64,000 nt of DNA from WS-2 sp036507005 (GTDB lineage Bacteria > Eisenbacteria > RBG-16-71-46). The position numbers were made by a program, and so were the translations under genes. Where the stretch lies: positions 6,047-70,046 of the forward strand of contig DASXQT010000057.1 of NCBI GenBank assembly GCA_036507005.1, read 5' to 3'. Below the pieces are notes generated by a model. It saw nothing but the letters and a program-made list of their open reading frames with translations. It made no database searches and was not told where the DNA came from. Below, piece after piece: positions 1-8,283 of this stretch; position 1 is the stretch's first letter; every line of letters starts with the position of its first letter.

Positions 1-863
1 GCGACCAGGATCGCGACCAGGTAGGGCACGATCCCGATCGCGACCCCGAAGCCCTCCTTGGCGCCCTCGATGAAGGTCTCGTAGAGCGGCACCTTGCGCC
101 GCGCGCCCGCGGCGAGGAACAGCACCACGACGCCGAGCAGGAGCCCGTTGGCGAGCAGCGCCGACTGGCGCGAGACCTCTTCCGCCGAGAGCCGCGCGAA
201 GTACGCCACCAGCCCGCCCACCATCGCCGTGATCAGGGTGAGCCAGCCGATCACCACCCGGTTCCACAGGCCGAGCTTCTGGATCGCGGCCGTGACGAGC
301 AGCCCGCACATCGTGCTGCAGTAGGTGGCGATCAGGATGGGCACGAAGACGTCGGTGGGATCGGCGGCACCGAGCTGGGCGCGGAAGGTGAAGATCGAGA
401 TCGGGAGCAGCGTGACCGACGAGGCGTTGATCACCATGAAGAGGATCATCTCGTCGGTGGCGCGGTCGGGCTCGGGGTTCAGGGTCTGCAGCTCCTTCAT
501 GGCCTTGAGGCCGAGCGGGGTGGCGGCGTTGTCGAGCCCGAGCATGTTGGCCGAGAGGTTCATCACGATCGCCCCGGTGGCCGGATGGCGGTCCGGGATG
601 CCAGGGAACAGGCGGCGGAAGAGCGGCCCCACCAGGCGTGCGATGCCCTCGATCACGCCGCCCTTCTCCCCCACGCGCATGAGCCCGAGCCACAGGCTCA
701 TCACGCCGGTGAGCCCGAGGGCGATCTCGAAGCCGGTCTTGGAGGAGTCGAACAGCGAGGCCACGACGTCGCGCAGCACGTCGGGCTTGCCGAGCGCGAA
801 CGCCTGCACCAGCGCCGCGACGAAGGCGACGAGGAAGAACGCGGCCCAGATCCAGTTGAGCAT
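1..863 (-). CDS. SpmA/SpmB-like nucleoside-recognition (Gate) domain membrane protein, partial
   Basis: The gene is cut by the left window edge, so only the N-terminal ~287 residues are visible. The translation starts MLNWIWAAFFLVAFVAALVQ, which matches the usual start of spore maturation protein A-type proteins (MLNYIW...). An in-frame ATG 15 bases further upstream (878) is possible, but neither start has a clear ribosome binding site. Several hydrophobic segments and the conserved stretch NLSANMLGLDNAATPLGLKA are visible; these are hallmarks of the SpmA/nucleoside-recognition family. The visible part runs through a SpmA-like module into a second hydrophobic module (EGAKEGFGVAIGIVPYLVAI), as in the fused SpmA-SpmB proteins common in non-sporulating Gram-negatives. 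The transported or sensed substrate is unknown. Sporulation should not be inferred from the name. Confidence 0.85.
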   Translation of the reverse strand, partial: MLNWIWAAFFLVAFVAALVQAFALGKPDVLRDVVASLFDSSKTGFEIALGLTGVMSLWLGLMRVGEKGGVIEGIARLVGPLFRRLFPGIPDRHPATGAIVMNLSANMLGLDNAATPLGLKAMKELQTLNPEPDRATDEMILFMVINASSVTLLPISIFTFRAQLGAADPTDVFVPILIATYCSTMCGLLVTAAIQKLGLWNRVVIGWLTLITAMVGGLVAYFARLSAEEVSRQSALLANGLLLGVVVLFLAAGARRKVPLYETFIEGAKEGFGVAIGIVPYLVAILV

Positions 864-996
864 GAGGGGCGGCAGCATAGCCGCGCGAACGGCTCCGAGC
901 CAGAAGACAATTCGGCTCGATGCCAACCGCAGACCCGGCCACGAGTGCGCGGTGTCTCGCGGCCCGCCCCCTCCATCCAGCGCCCGTCTCGGCCCG

Positions 997-2307
997 TCAG
1001 GTGGCCTTCGCCGGCGAGACCCGGCGGTGAGGCGGGCACAGGTACGAGAGCGCGAGGCGGATCCGCTCCTCGAGCGTGGCGTCGGGGATGCGCTCGCACA
1101 CCTCCGCCGCGCGCCGCGCCTCGTCCGCGCGGTAGCCGAGCTTGCGGAGCCACGGGGTCACGTCCTTCTCCTCGGACCGCGCCGCGGCCGCGACCCGTGC
1201 CCGCTCCCCAGCCGCGACCTCGCTGGCCGACGCCTGCCCAACTGGTTCCGGAACCAGTTGGCCCGCCGCGGGCGACTCGACATGTCCCGGGGCATGTTGT
1301 GCCGCTCGGCCCGCGGCCCGGCGCGCCTCCCGCTTGCGGCTCATGAACTCCGCCCCGAACGTCTGCTCGGCCGCGTACTGGTTATGGGCCCGGCACTTGA
1401 GGTGCAGGTTCTCCACCGTCGCCGCGCCCCCGCGCGCGACCGGGACCTCGTGATCGTACTCGAGCGACTTGCGCGCCAGGCAGCGCCTGCCGCCCTCGCT
1501 CACGAACGTGCACTGCCCGCCGTCGCGCTCCCACACGGCGCGCTTGACGTGGTTGGGGATGGTGCGGATCCCGATCGCCCGCCCCGAGCGGGAGCGGGGT
1601 CTTGTGGTGGCGGCGAACCGGGTCTTCTCCAGCTCGCGGATCAGCGCATCGTAGGCGCGGTCGATCAGCAGGGGGTCCCCGGCCGGAAGCGGGCCGAACA
1701 GCGCCTGCGCGTACTGCATCTTCTCGTGCGTGGCCTGATCGATCGTGCCGTTCAGGCCGATGCGCCGGGGCGAGAGCGGCTCCAGTTTGGGTGGCTGAGC
1801 CGGCACTTCAACTGGTTCCGGAACCAGTTGGCCCGCCCTTCGGGTGGTGGGCTCGGTGCCCGGCACTGGGGAAGCCGGAAGAGCATGTAGGCCTGCCGGC
1901 ACGTCCAGGCGGGGAAACCACTCCGCCAGGAGCTGCTCGATCTCGGCCTTGGTCTTGTGGGTGGCGGCCGCCAGCAGCTCGGCCTGGTTCTCTGGGGTCA
2001 GGTGCGGCGCCAGCTTCACCGCGCCGGTGAAGTGCAGCCGGCCCTCGGCCAGAGCCGGGAGCAGAGCCGGGCACTTCCGGGCCGCGCGTGCCACGAGGAT
2101 GCGCTTGAATGCCTCGTCCTTGGAGAAGTGCAGCTCCTGGACGCAATAGGCGTGCATCGAGGGGCCGGGCAGGTAGAGGCGCCGGGCGTCGACCTCGGCA
2201 ATGTGGGCGAGCGCCTCGGCGGTGGCGCCCCGCTCGCGGGAGACAGAGGTGGCCAGGCCGCTCAGCACGGAGCGGTCATCGAGGTGCGAAAGCGAGTAGG
2301 TGCTCAT
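997..2307 (-). CDS. HNH endonuclease domain protein
   Basis: This 436-residue protein starts MSTYSLSHLDDRSVLSGLA at an ATG preceded by GGAGA five bases upstream; longer upstream frames lack this signal. The N-terminal half is helical and contains the pattern HIAEVDARRLYLP and a later ATHKTKAEIEQLLAE, typical of a large family of orphan HNH proteins in delta-proteobacteria and candidate phyla. A Pro-rich linker follows. The HNH nuclease domain reads RDGGQCTFVSEGGRRC ... LEYDHEVPVARGG ... NLHLKCRAHN, with the zinc-site cysteines and the H...H/N catalytic signature. No restriction-modification, toxin-immunity or phage partner is adjacent, so its role is unknown. Two identical 22-base palindromes lie in the coding sequence and each encodes QLVPEPV. 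The gene is divergent from the LacI regulator gene. Confidence 0.85.
   Translation of the reverse strand: MSTYSLSHLDDRSVLSGLATSVSRERGATAEALAHIAEVDARRLYLPGPSMHAYCVQELHFSKDEAFKRILVARAARKCPALLPALAEGRLHFTGAVKLAPHLTPENQAELLAAATHKTKAEIEQLLAEWFPRLDVPAGLHALPASPVPGTEPTTRRAGQLVPEPVEVPAQPPKLEPLSPRRIGLNGTIDQATHEKMQYAQALFGPLPAGDPLLIDRAYDALIRELEKTRFAATTRPRSRSGRAIGIRTIPNHVKRAVWERDGGQCTFVSEGGRRCLARKSLEYDHEVPVARGGAATVENLHLKCRAHNQYAAEQTFGAEFMSRKREARRAAGRAAQHAPGHVESPAAGQLVPEPVGQASASEVAAGERARVAAAARSEEKDVTPWLRKLGYRADEARRAAEVCERIPDATLEERIRLALSYLCPPHRRVSPAKAT
1239..1260. repeat. Intragenic 22-bp perfect palindrome, copy 1
   Basis: CAACTGGTTCC is followed directly by its exact reverse complement. The identity with copy 2 continues for 7 more bases (GGCCCGC) on the plus strand. 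It lies in the C-terminal linker of the HNH gene and is read as QLVPEPV on the minus strand without breaking the frame. Confidence 0.9.
1809..1830. repeat. Intragenic 22-bp perfect palindrome, copy 2
   Basis: This is identical to the palindrome at 1239-1260, including the same following bases. It sits in the Pro-rich linker upstream of the HNH domain and again encodes QLVPEPV in the same frame. Two copies of a frame-preserving palindrome in one gene suggest insertion of a small palindromic element rather than chance. Confidence 0.9.
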
Positions 2308-2731
2308 CACGTCTCCGATGGCCGGGGGCGGGACTCGGGGGCCAACGGTCGCGAGGGCGCATCCTTTGTAGCATGGCATTCTGAGGCTCACGCCCGGCCG
2401 CGCAGAGGGCATGAAACGAGGCGCGACGGGGTTTTTCTGCTCCGAGCGGTGATCAGGCGCTTGCGCGCCTCCTGGGCGCGTTGTCGCGACGCAGGTGAAC
2501 TCGCGTGGGCGCGTGCACGACTTGCTCGCGCGAGGTCGTCAAGACAAGTGTGCGTCAACTCTCGGCCCATAGCGCCCGTCGTCCCTGCCAGAAGAGTCCC
2601 TTCGCATGCGCGGTGCGGCCGTGCGCTGCGCGGAGCCCTTGACGCCACCGGCCCCGTCTGTAATCGTTTTCAGCACCTTCCGGCCCGCCCGGGGCCGGCG
2701 GCCGTCCCGTCCGGAGGATCCGCACCCGGTC
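2308..2731. other. Divergent intergenic region between HNH gene and lacI
   Basis: This 424-base stretch holds no convincing gene. Its right half carries the operator at 2659-2672 with a TTGACG hexamer at 2639-2644, about 60 bases upstream of the lacI start, and a GGAGG at 2713-2717. No clear promoter was recognised for the HNH gene, and the far-left part shows nothing else. Confidence 0.6.
2659..2672 (+). promoter_or_regulatory. LacI-family operator 1 (lacI autoregulation)
   Basis: The sequence TGTAATCGTTTTCA matches the CRE-like LacI-family pattern TGTAAnCGnTnnCA with the central CG. The same 14-mer recurs at 13028 and 27831, both times upstream of glucan-locus genes. A TTGACG hexamer ends 14 bases upstream, so the operator probably overlaps the -10 region and gives repression by promoter occlusion. 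Its position in front of lacI suggests autoregulation together with the downstream GH144-importer operon. Confidence 0.75.
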
Positions 2732-3775
2732 ATGGCCACGATCAAAGACGTCGCCCGCCAGGCGGGGGTCTCGGTCGCCACGGTCTCGCGCGCCTTCAAC
2801 GACAGCGCGGTGGTGAGCGAGCATGTGCTGGCGCGCGTGCGGCGGGTCGCGTCGCGCCTCAACTACTGGCCCAACGGCGCGGCGCGCAGCCTGATCACCA
2901 ACCGCACCCACGCGATCGGCGTGCTCCTCCCCGACCTGTTCGGCGAGTTCTTCTCGGAGGTGATCCGCGGCATCGACCACGCGGCGCGCGAGTCGGGTCT
3001 CCACCTCCTGCTCTCCAGCTCGCACGCCGACACCGAGGAGCTGGTCGCGGCGCTGCGCGCGATGCGCGGGCGCATCGACGGGCTGATCGTGATGGCGCCC
3101 GACGTCGACGCTCCCAAGGCGCTGGAATGCGCGCACCCCGACATCCCGCTGGTGCTGATCGATCCCGGGCTCGGGGTCTCGGGGTACGACTCGATCTCGA
3201 TCGCCAACCAGGACGGGGCGCGCGCCCTGGTCGAGCACCTGCTCGACCTCGGCCACCGGCGCATCGCCACGATCACCGGCCCGCGCCGGAACATCGACGC
3301 GGAGCAGCGGCTCGCGGGCTACCGGCTCGCCTTGAAGCGGCGCCGGGTCGAGCGCGATCCCGAGCTCGAGATCGCGGGCGACTTCAGCGAGCCCTCGGGC
3401 TACGAGGCGGTGGATCGGCTGCTGGCCCTGAAGCGCCGCCCGACCGCGGTGTTCGTGGCCAACGACTACATGGCGATCGGCGTGCTGGGCGCCCTGAGCG
3501 ACGCGGGGCTGCGCGTGCCGCAGGACATGGCGGTGGGAGGCTTCGACGACATCGCCATGTCGCGCTATCTGAACCCGCCGCTCACCACCGTGCGTGTGGA
3601 CGCCTACGGCCTCGGCCAGCGCGCCGCCGCGCGCCTGATCCGCGCCGCGCGCACCTCTCCCGCGCCCGCGCGGACCCGCGAGGTGCTGCCGACCACGCTC
3701 GTGATCCGCGGCTCGTGCGGCGCGGCCGGGGGCGAGCGCTCGCGCCCCGGCGTCACCCGCTCGCGCGCCCGCTGA
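2732..3775 (+). CDS. LacI-family transcriptional regulator of the glucan locus
   Basis: This 347-residue regulator starts MATIKDVARQAGVSVATVSR, a textbook LacI helix-turn-helix (residues 1-22), followed by the hinge region and LNYWPNGAARSL. The rest is a periplasmic-binding-protein-like effector domain (VLLPDLFGEFFSEV, ITGPRRNIDAEQRLAGYRLAL, VGGFDDIAMSRYLNPPLTTV). The ATG is preceded by GGAGG about 14 bases away, rather far. The gene is first in an operon with GH144, the sugar importer and a large glycosidase. The effector is inferred to be a beta-1,2-gluco-oligosaccharide or a related sugar. The CRE-like operator found three times in the window fits the VATVSRAFN recognition helix of this family. 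The effector and the mode of action (repression or activation) are not proven by sequence. Confidence 0.9.
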   Translation: MATIKDVARQAGVSVATVSRAFNDSAVVSEHVLARVRRVASRLNYWPNGAARSLITNRTHAIGVLLPDLFGEFFSEVIRGIDHAARESGLHLLLSSSHADTEELVAALRAMRGRIDGLIVMAPDVDAPKALECAHPDIPLVLIDPGLGVSGYDSISIANQDGARALVEHLLDLGHRRIATITGPRRNIDAEQRLAGYRLALKRRRVERDPELEIAGDFSEPSGYEAVDRLLALKRRPTAVFVANDYMAIGVLGALSDAGLRVPQDMAVGGFDDIAMSRYLNPPLTTVRVDAYGLGQRAAARLIRAARTSPAPARTREVLPTTLVIRGSCGAAGGERSRPGVTRSRAR

Positions 3776-3789
3776 GACGGGACCGGCGC

Positions 3790-5226
3790 GTGCGCATCCC
3801 CGCGGTGTTCGGGCTCGGATGCGTGGCCGCGGTGCTGGCGCTCGGCTCCGCCTCACCGGCGCGCCCCCGCCGCGTTCCGCCGGCGCCCGCGGCCCGGCAG
3901 GCGGCCTTCCTCGACACCCTCGAGCGCCGCACCTTCGAATGGTTCTGGGACCTGTGCGATCCCGGGACCGGCCTCACGCCCGACCGCTGGCCGACGCGAT
4001 CCTTCGCCAGCATGGGCGCCACGGGGTTCGCGCTCACCGCCTACCCGATCGGCGCCGAGCGCGGCTACGTGACACGCGCCCAGGCCGCACGGCGCACGCT
4101 CGCCACGCTCCGGTTCCTGTGGGGTGCGCGCCAGGACACCGCGGCCCGCGGGGCCACGGGGTACCGCGGCTTCTTCTACCACTTCGTCGATCCCGCGACC
4201 GGCGAACGCTTCGAGGACGTCGAGCTCTCGACCGTGGACTCGGCGCTGCTGTTCGCGGGGGCGCTGTTCTGCCAGTCCTACTTCGACCGCGCGGACTCGG
4301 CCGAATCCGGGGTGCGCGCGCTCGCCGAGTCGCTCTACGCCCGCGCCGACTGGACCTGGGCCCAGGCGCGGCCGCCCGCGATCGCCCACGGCTGGAGACC
4401 GCGCGAAGGCCTCCTCCCCTACGACTGGATCGGATACGACGAGGCCATGATCCTCTACGTGCTGGCGCTCGGCTCGCCCACGCACGCGGTGGCGCCCGAG
4501 GCCTGGGAGGCGTGGACCCGCGGCTACCGGTGGGGGACGTTCCAGGGCCAGGAGCACCTCGGGTTCGCGCCGCTCTTCGGGCACCAGTACTCGCACCTGT
4601 GGATCGACTTCCGCGGCATCCGCGACGCGACCATGCGCGGGCGCGGCATCGACTACTTCGAGAACTCGCGGCGCGCCACCCTGGCGCAGCGCGCCTACGC
4701 GATCGCGAACCCCTCCGGCTTCCGCGGCTACGGCGAGCGGCTGTGGGGCCTGAGCGCGTGCGACGGGCCGCTCGACGGGACGGTGACGATCGACGGCCGC
4801 GCCCGCGAATTCCACACCTACCAGGCGCGGGGCGCCTCGTTCGTGCGCGTGACCGACGACGGCACGATCGCGCCCACGGCCGCGGCCTCCTCGATCGCGT
4901 TCGCCCCCGAGGTCGTGATCCCGGCCCTGGTCGCGATGCGCTACGATTGGGGCGACCGGCTGTTCGGGCGCTACGGCTTCGTGGACGCGCTCAATCCCAC
5001 GCTCGTCGTCCCGGTCGCGACCCACCACGGCCAAGTCGATCCCGGCCGCGGCTGGTTCGACACCGATTACCTCGGCATCGATCAGGGTCCAATCCTCGCG
5101 ATGATCGAGAACCACCGGAGCGGTCTGGTGTGGCGCGTGATGCGAAAGAACCCGCACGTCGTGCGCGGGCTCCGGCGCGCGGGTTTCGCCGGCGGCTGGC
5201 TCGACTCCGCCGCGGCCGGGCGATGA
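3790..5226 (+). CDS. Secreted GH144-type (PF10091, glucoamylase-like) glucanase
   Basis: This 478-residue protein starts at a GTG 14 bases after lacI and has a signal peptide (MRIPAVFGLGCVAAVLALGS). The body is the PF10091 family: LDTLERRTFEWFWDLCDP, STVDSALLFAGALF, YDEAMILYVLALGSP, FGHQYSHLWIDFRGI, GIDYFENSRRATLAQ and TDYLGIDQGPILAMIENHR. Characterised members in CAZy GH144 are endo-beta-1,2-glucanases with an (alpha/alpha)6 fold; the older name glucoamylase is an automatic label. It is about 48% identical by eye to the second copy at 22194 in the aligned motifs but lacks the C-terminal sorting tail, so it is probably periplasmic. Its stop overlaps the start of the binding-protein gene (ATGA), so the two are translationally coupled. 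Substrate assignment to beta-1,2-glucan is inference from family and context. Confidence 0.85.
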   Translation: MRIPAVFGLGCVAAVLALGSASPARPRRVPPAPAARQAAFLDTLERRTFEWFWDLCDPGTGLTPDRWPTRSFASMGATGFALTAYPIGAERGYVTRAQAARRTLATLRFLWGARQDTAARGATGYRGFFYHFVDPATGERFEDVELSTVDSALLFAGALFCQSYFDRADSAESGVRALAESLYARADWTWAQARPPAIAHGWRPREGLLPYDWIGYDEAMILYVLALGSPTHAVAPEAWEAWTRGYRWGTFQGQEHLGFAPLFGHQYSHLWIDFRGIRDATMRGRGIDYFENSRRATLAQRAYAIANPSGFRGYGERLWGLSACDGPLDGTVTIDGRAREFHTYQARGASFVRVTDDGTIAPTAAASSIAFAPEVVIPALVAMRYDWGDRLFGRYGFVDALNPTLVVPVATHHGQVDPGRGWFDTDYLGIDQGPILAMIENHRSGLVWRVMRKNPHVVRGLRRAGFAGGWLDSAAAGR

Positions 5227-6548
5227 CGCGCGCGAGCGCGGCCCGCGCGTGGCCCGCGGCGGCACTCGCAGCGCTCGCGGCGCTCGCGCTCCTCGCCGGC
5301 TGCGGCGGGGCGCCCGCCGGGCACAGAGGCGTGGAGATCCGCTTCTGGGCCATGGGCCACGAGGGCGAGGTGGTCCAGGAGCTGGTGCGCGACTTCGAGC
5401 GCGAGCATCCCGGAGTGCGCGTCGCGGTGCAGCAGATCCCGTGGAGCGCGGCGCACGAGAAGCTCCTCACCTCCTTCGTGGGCGACGCGTTGCCGGACGT
5501 GACCCAGCTCGGCAACACCTGGATCGCCGAGTTCACGGCCCTGCGCGCGCTCGCGCCGCTCGACCGCCTCGCCGCTTCCTCCGGTCTCGACACCTCGACC
5601 TGCTTCCCTGGCGTGTGGGACACCAACGTGATCGAGGGCGTGCTCTACGGCGTGCCGTGGTACGTGGACACGCGCGTGCTCTTCTACCGCCGCGACCTGC
5701 TGGCGCGCGCCGGCTTCCCGGAGATGCCGGGGAGCTGGGCGGAGTGGCGCCGCGCGATGGAGGCGGTCAAGCGCACGGCGGGCCCGAACCGCTTCGCGAT
5801 CCTGCTCCCGGCGAACGAGTTCGCCCCGCTGGTGGCGCTCGCGCTCGAGACCGGCTCCCCCCTGCTCGCCGACGACGGCACGCGCGGTGCCTTCTCCGAG
5901 CCCGAGTTCCGGCGCGCGCTCGACTTCTACGCCGGGCTGTTTCGCGACCGCCTGGCGCCCCCGGTGACCAACAACGAGATCGCCAACCTCTACCAGGAGT
6001 TCGCGCGTGGCTACTTCGCCATGTACATCACCGGCCCGTGGAACCTCGACGAGTTCCGGGCCCGGATGCCCGACTCGCTCCAGTCCCAGTGGGCGACCGC
6101 GCCGCTCCCCGGGCCGGACGGTCCGGAGTCGAGCGCCTCGCTCGCCGGCGGATCGAGCCTGGTGCTGTCGCGCAAGTCCAAGCACCCGCGCGAGGCCTGG
6201 GCGCTGGTCGAGTTCCTGCTGCGGCCGGAGTCGCAGCTCCGCTTCTACCGACTCTCGGGCGACCTGCCGGCCCGGCTCGAAGCGTGGCGCGATCCGGCGC
6301 TGGCGGCGGAGCCCCGCGTACGCGCGTTCGGCGAGCAGCTCCGGCGCGTGAAGCCCACCCCCAAGGTGCCCGAGTGGGAGCTGATCGCGAACCGCCTTCA
6401 AGAGCACGCCGAAGGCATCGTGCGCGGCGCCGCCACTCCGGAGGCGGCGGCCGCTGCGCTCGACCGCGAAGCGAACCGCATCCTCGAGAAGCGGCGCTGG
6501 CTCCTGAGCCGCAGGCACGCGGGGGACGCGGCCGCGGAGAGCCGGTGA
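5223..6548 (+). CDS. Sugar ABC transporter substrate-binding lipoprotein (CUT1)
   Basis: This 441-residue protein starts at the ATGA overlap with GH144 and has a lipoprotein signal peptide ending in LALLAGC, a perfect lipobox. It follows the family-1 extracellular solute-binding pattern: VEIRFWAMGHEGEVVQELVRDFEREHPGVRV, DVTQLGNTWIAEF, YGVPWYVDTRVLFYRRD, YQEFARGYFAMYITGPWNLDEF and KHPREAWALVEFLLRPE. Proteins of this type capture oligosaccharides in the periplasm for CUT1 importers. The position between a GH144 enzyme and two permeases suggests sophoro-oligosaccharide binding, as in the Listeria SOP importer, but the ligand cannot be read from sequence. The gene overlaps the downstream permease gene by 4 bases. 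Confidence 0.92.
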   Translation: MTRASAARAWPAAALAALAALALLAGCGGAPAGHRGVEIRFWAMGHEGEVVQELVRDFEREHPGVRVAVQQIPWSAAHEKLLTSFVGDALPDVTQLGNTWIAEFTALRALAPLDRLAASSGLDTSTCFPGVWDTNVIEGVLYGVPWYVDTRVLFYRRDLLARAGFPEMPGSWAEWRRAMEAVKRTAGPNRFAILLPANEFAPLVALALETGSPLLADDGTRGAFSEPEFRRALDFYAGLFRDRLAPPVTNNEIANLYQEFARGYFAMYITGPWNLDEFRARMPDSLQSQWATAPLPGPDGPESSASLAGGSSLVLSRKSKHPREAWALVEFLLRPESQLRFYRLSGDLPARLEAWRDPALAAEPRVRAFGEQLRRVKPTPKVPEWELIANRLQEHAEGIVRGAATPEAAAAALDREANRILEKRRWLLSRRHAGDAAAESR

Positions 6549-7462
6549 AGGACGCGCGCCCCGCGGGCCGCCGCGCGGACGCCTTGGGCGCCGCCGAGCG
6601 GCGGGCGGGCCTGGGCTTCATCGCGCCCGGGCTCTTCCTGATCGGCGCGTGCTTCTTCCTGCCGGTCGTGGCGGGGCTGCTGCTCAGCCTCACCGACTTC
6701 GACATCTACGCCATCGCCTCGCCGGACGTGGCGCGCTTCGTCGGGCTCGGCAACTACCGCACCCTGCTCGCCGACGCGGTGTTCCGGAAGGCGCTCGCCA
6801 ACACCTTCACCTTCGTCCTCGCGGGCGGCCCGCTCTCGGTCGCGGTCTCGCTCGGCGCGGCGCTCCTGATCGCCTCGCGCCTCACCCGCTTCCCCGCCCT
6901 GTGGCGCTCGCTCTACTTCGCGCCGGTGGTCACCACGCTGGTGGCGGTGGCGGTGGTGTGGCGCTACCTCTACCACCCCCGCTACGGACTGGTGAACCTC
7001 GGGCTCACGTCGATCGGGCTGCCGGCCGTCGACTGGCTCGGCGATCCGCGCTGGTCGATGCCCGCCATCATCCTGCTCGCGGTGTGGAAGAACTTCGGCT
7101 ACAACATGCTGATCCTGATCGCCGGCCTCCATCGCATCCCCGAGGAGCTGTACGAGGCCGCGGCGCTCGACGGCGCGGGCTGGTGGGCGCGCTTCCGGCA
7201 CGTCACGCTGCCCGGCCTCGGGCCGATGCTGCTCTTCGTCTCGGTCCTCACCATGCTCGGGAACTTCCAGCTCTTCGCCGAGCCCTACGTGATGACCCAG
7301 GGCGGCCCGCTGCGCAGCACCACCAGCATCGTGCTGCTCATGTACGAGGAGGGCTTCCGCTGGTGGCGCATGGGCCACGCCGCCGCCATCGCCTGCGTGC
7401 TGTTCGTGCTGATGCTGGCCGGCACCCTGGTCCAGCTCCGGCTGCAGCGCGAGGCCCGATGA
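6545..7462 (+). CDS. Sugar ABC transporter permease, MalF/UgpA-like
   Basis: This 305-residue inner-membrane protein starts at GTG in a GTGA overlap with the binding-protein gene. Six hydrophobic segments are visible, beginning FIAPGLFLIGACFFLPVVAG. The EAA loop that contacts the ATPase is EELYEAAALDGAGWWARF followed by HVTLPGLGPM, as expected for a CUT1 permease. The C-terminal part (GGPLRSTTSIVLLMYEEGFR) is also typical. It forms the heterodimeric channel with the next gene. No cognate ATPase gene lies in the operon, which is common for CUT1 systems that share one MsmX/MalK-type ATPase. Confidence 0.92.
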   Translation: MKDARPAGRRADALGAAERRAGLGFIAPGLFLIGACFFLPVVAGLLLSLTDFDIYAIASPDVARFVGLGNYRTLLADAVFRKALANTFTFVLAGGPLSVAVSLGAALLIASRLTRFPALWRSLYFAPVVTTLVAVAVVWRYLYHPRYGLVNLGLTSIGLPAVDWLGDPRWSMPAIILLAVWKNFGYNMLILIAGLHRIPEELYEAAALDGAGWWARFRHVTLPGLGPMLLFVSVLTMLGNFQLFAEPYVMTQGGPLRSTTSIVLLMYEEGFRWWRMGHAAAIACVLFVLMLAGTLVQLRLQREAR

Positions 7463-8283
7463 GCGGACGGCGCGCGCAGTCCCTGGCGGTCCACCTCGTG
7501 CTCGCGGGGGGAGCGGCGCTCACGCTCGCGCCGCTCCTGTGGATGGTCGCGGCCTCCTTCATGCCGACCGGGCAGGCGAGCGTGTTCCCGCCCCGCCTGC
7601 TGCCCGATCCCCCGGTTGCGGACCACTACCGCGCGCTGTTCGCGCGGCTCCACCTGGCGCGCGCCTTCGCCAACAGCGCCGCGGTCGCGGTCATCGCGAC
7701 GGCGCTGTCGGTGCTGATCAACGGCATGGCGGGGTTCGCGTTCGCCAAGCTGCGCTTCACGGGGCGCGACCGGATCTTCCGGCTCCTGCTCGTGGGACTT
7801 GTGATCCCGGTCCAGGTCGGGATGCTGCCGCTCTTCCTGCTGTTCAAGAGCCTGGGGCTCGCGAACACGCTGGCGGCGGTGGTGATCCCCTCCACCGCCA
7901 CGATCTTCGGCATCTTCATGGTGCGCCAGTACGCGCTCGGCATCCCCGACGACCTGCTCGACGCGGCGCGCATCGACGGCGCGAGCGAGGCGCGCATCTT
8001 CGCCTCGATCGCCCTGCCCCAGCTCCGGCCCATCCTGGTCACGCTCGCGGTCTTCACGTTCCTCTCGACCTGGAACGACTTCCTGTGGCCGCTGGTGGTG
8101 CTCTCGGACGACCGCCGCTACACCCTGCCGGTGGCGCTCGCCAGCCTCTCGGGCGAGCACGTGCAGGACACCGAGCTGATGATGGCGGGTGCGGTGCTCA
8201 CGGTGATCCCGGCGCTGGTGGTGTTCGCGATCCTCCAGCGCCAGTACGTGCGCGGCCTCCTGGCCGGCGGCGTGAAGGGATGA
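7459..8283 (+). CDS. Sugar ABC transporter permease, MalG-like
   Basis: This 274-residue permease starts at the ATGA overlap with the previous permease. It has six predicted membrane segments starting HLVLAGGAALTLAPLLWMVA, and the MalG-type phrase FANSAAVAVIATALSVLING. Its EAA loop is DDLLDAARIDGASEARIF followed by ASIALPQLRP. The segment TFLSTWNDFLWPLVVL is characteristic of the MalG/UgpE side of CUT1 importers. Together with the upstream permease and lipoprotein it should import the oligosaccharides made by the locus hydrolases. The stop overlaps the start of the next gene (ATGA), so the whole operon is one coupled translation unit. Confidence 0.92.
   Translation: MSGRRAQSLAVHLVLAGGAALTLAPLLWMVAASFMPTGQASVFPPRLLPDPPVADHYRALFARLHLARAFANSAAVAVIATALSVLINGMAGFAFAKLRFTGRDRIFRLLLVGLVIPVQVGMLPLFLLFKSLGLANTLAAVVIPSTATIFGIFMVRQYALGIPDDLLDAARIDGASEARIFASIALPQLRPILVTLAVFTFLSTWNDFLWPLVVLSDDRRYTLPVALASLSGEHVQDTELMMAGAVLTVIPALVVFAILQRQYVRGLLAGGVKG

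Noticed and set aside
3790..5226. Annotation of the PF10091 proteins as glucoamylases acting on starch
   Set aside because: The name is an old automatic label. Characterised members are beta-1,2-glucanases, and the locus has GH94 and GH1 rather than alpha-glucan enzymes.
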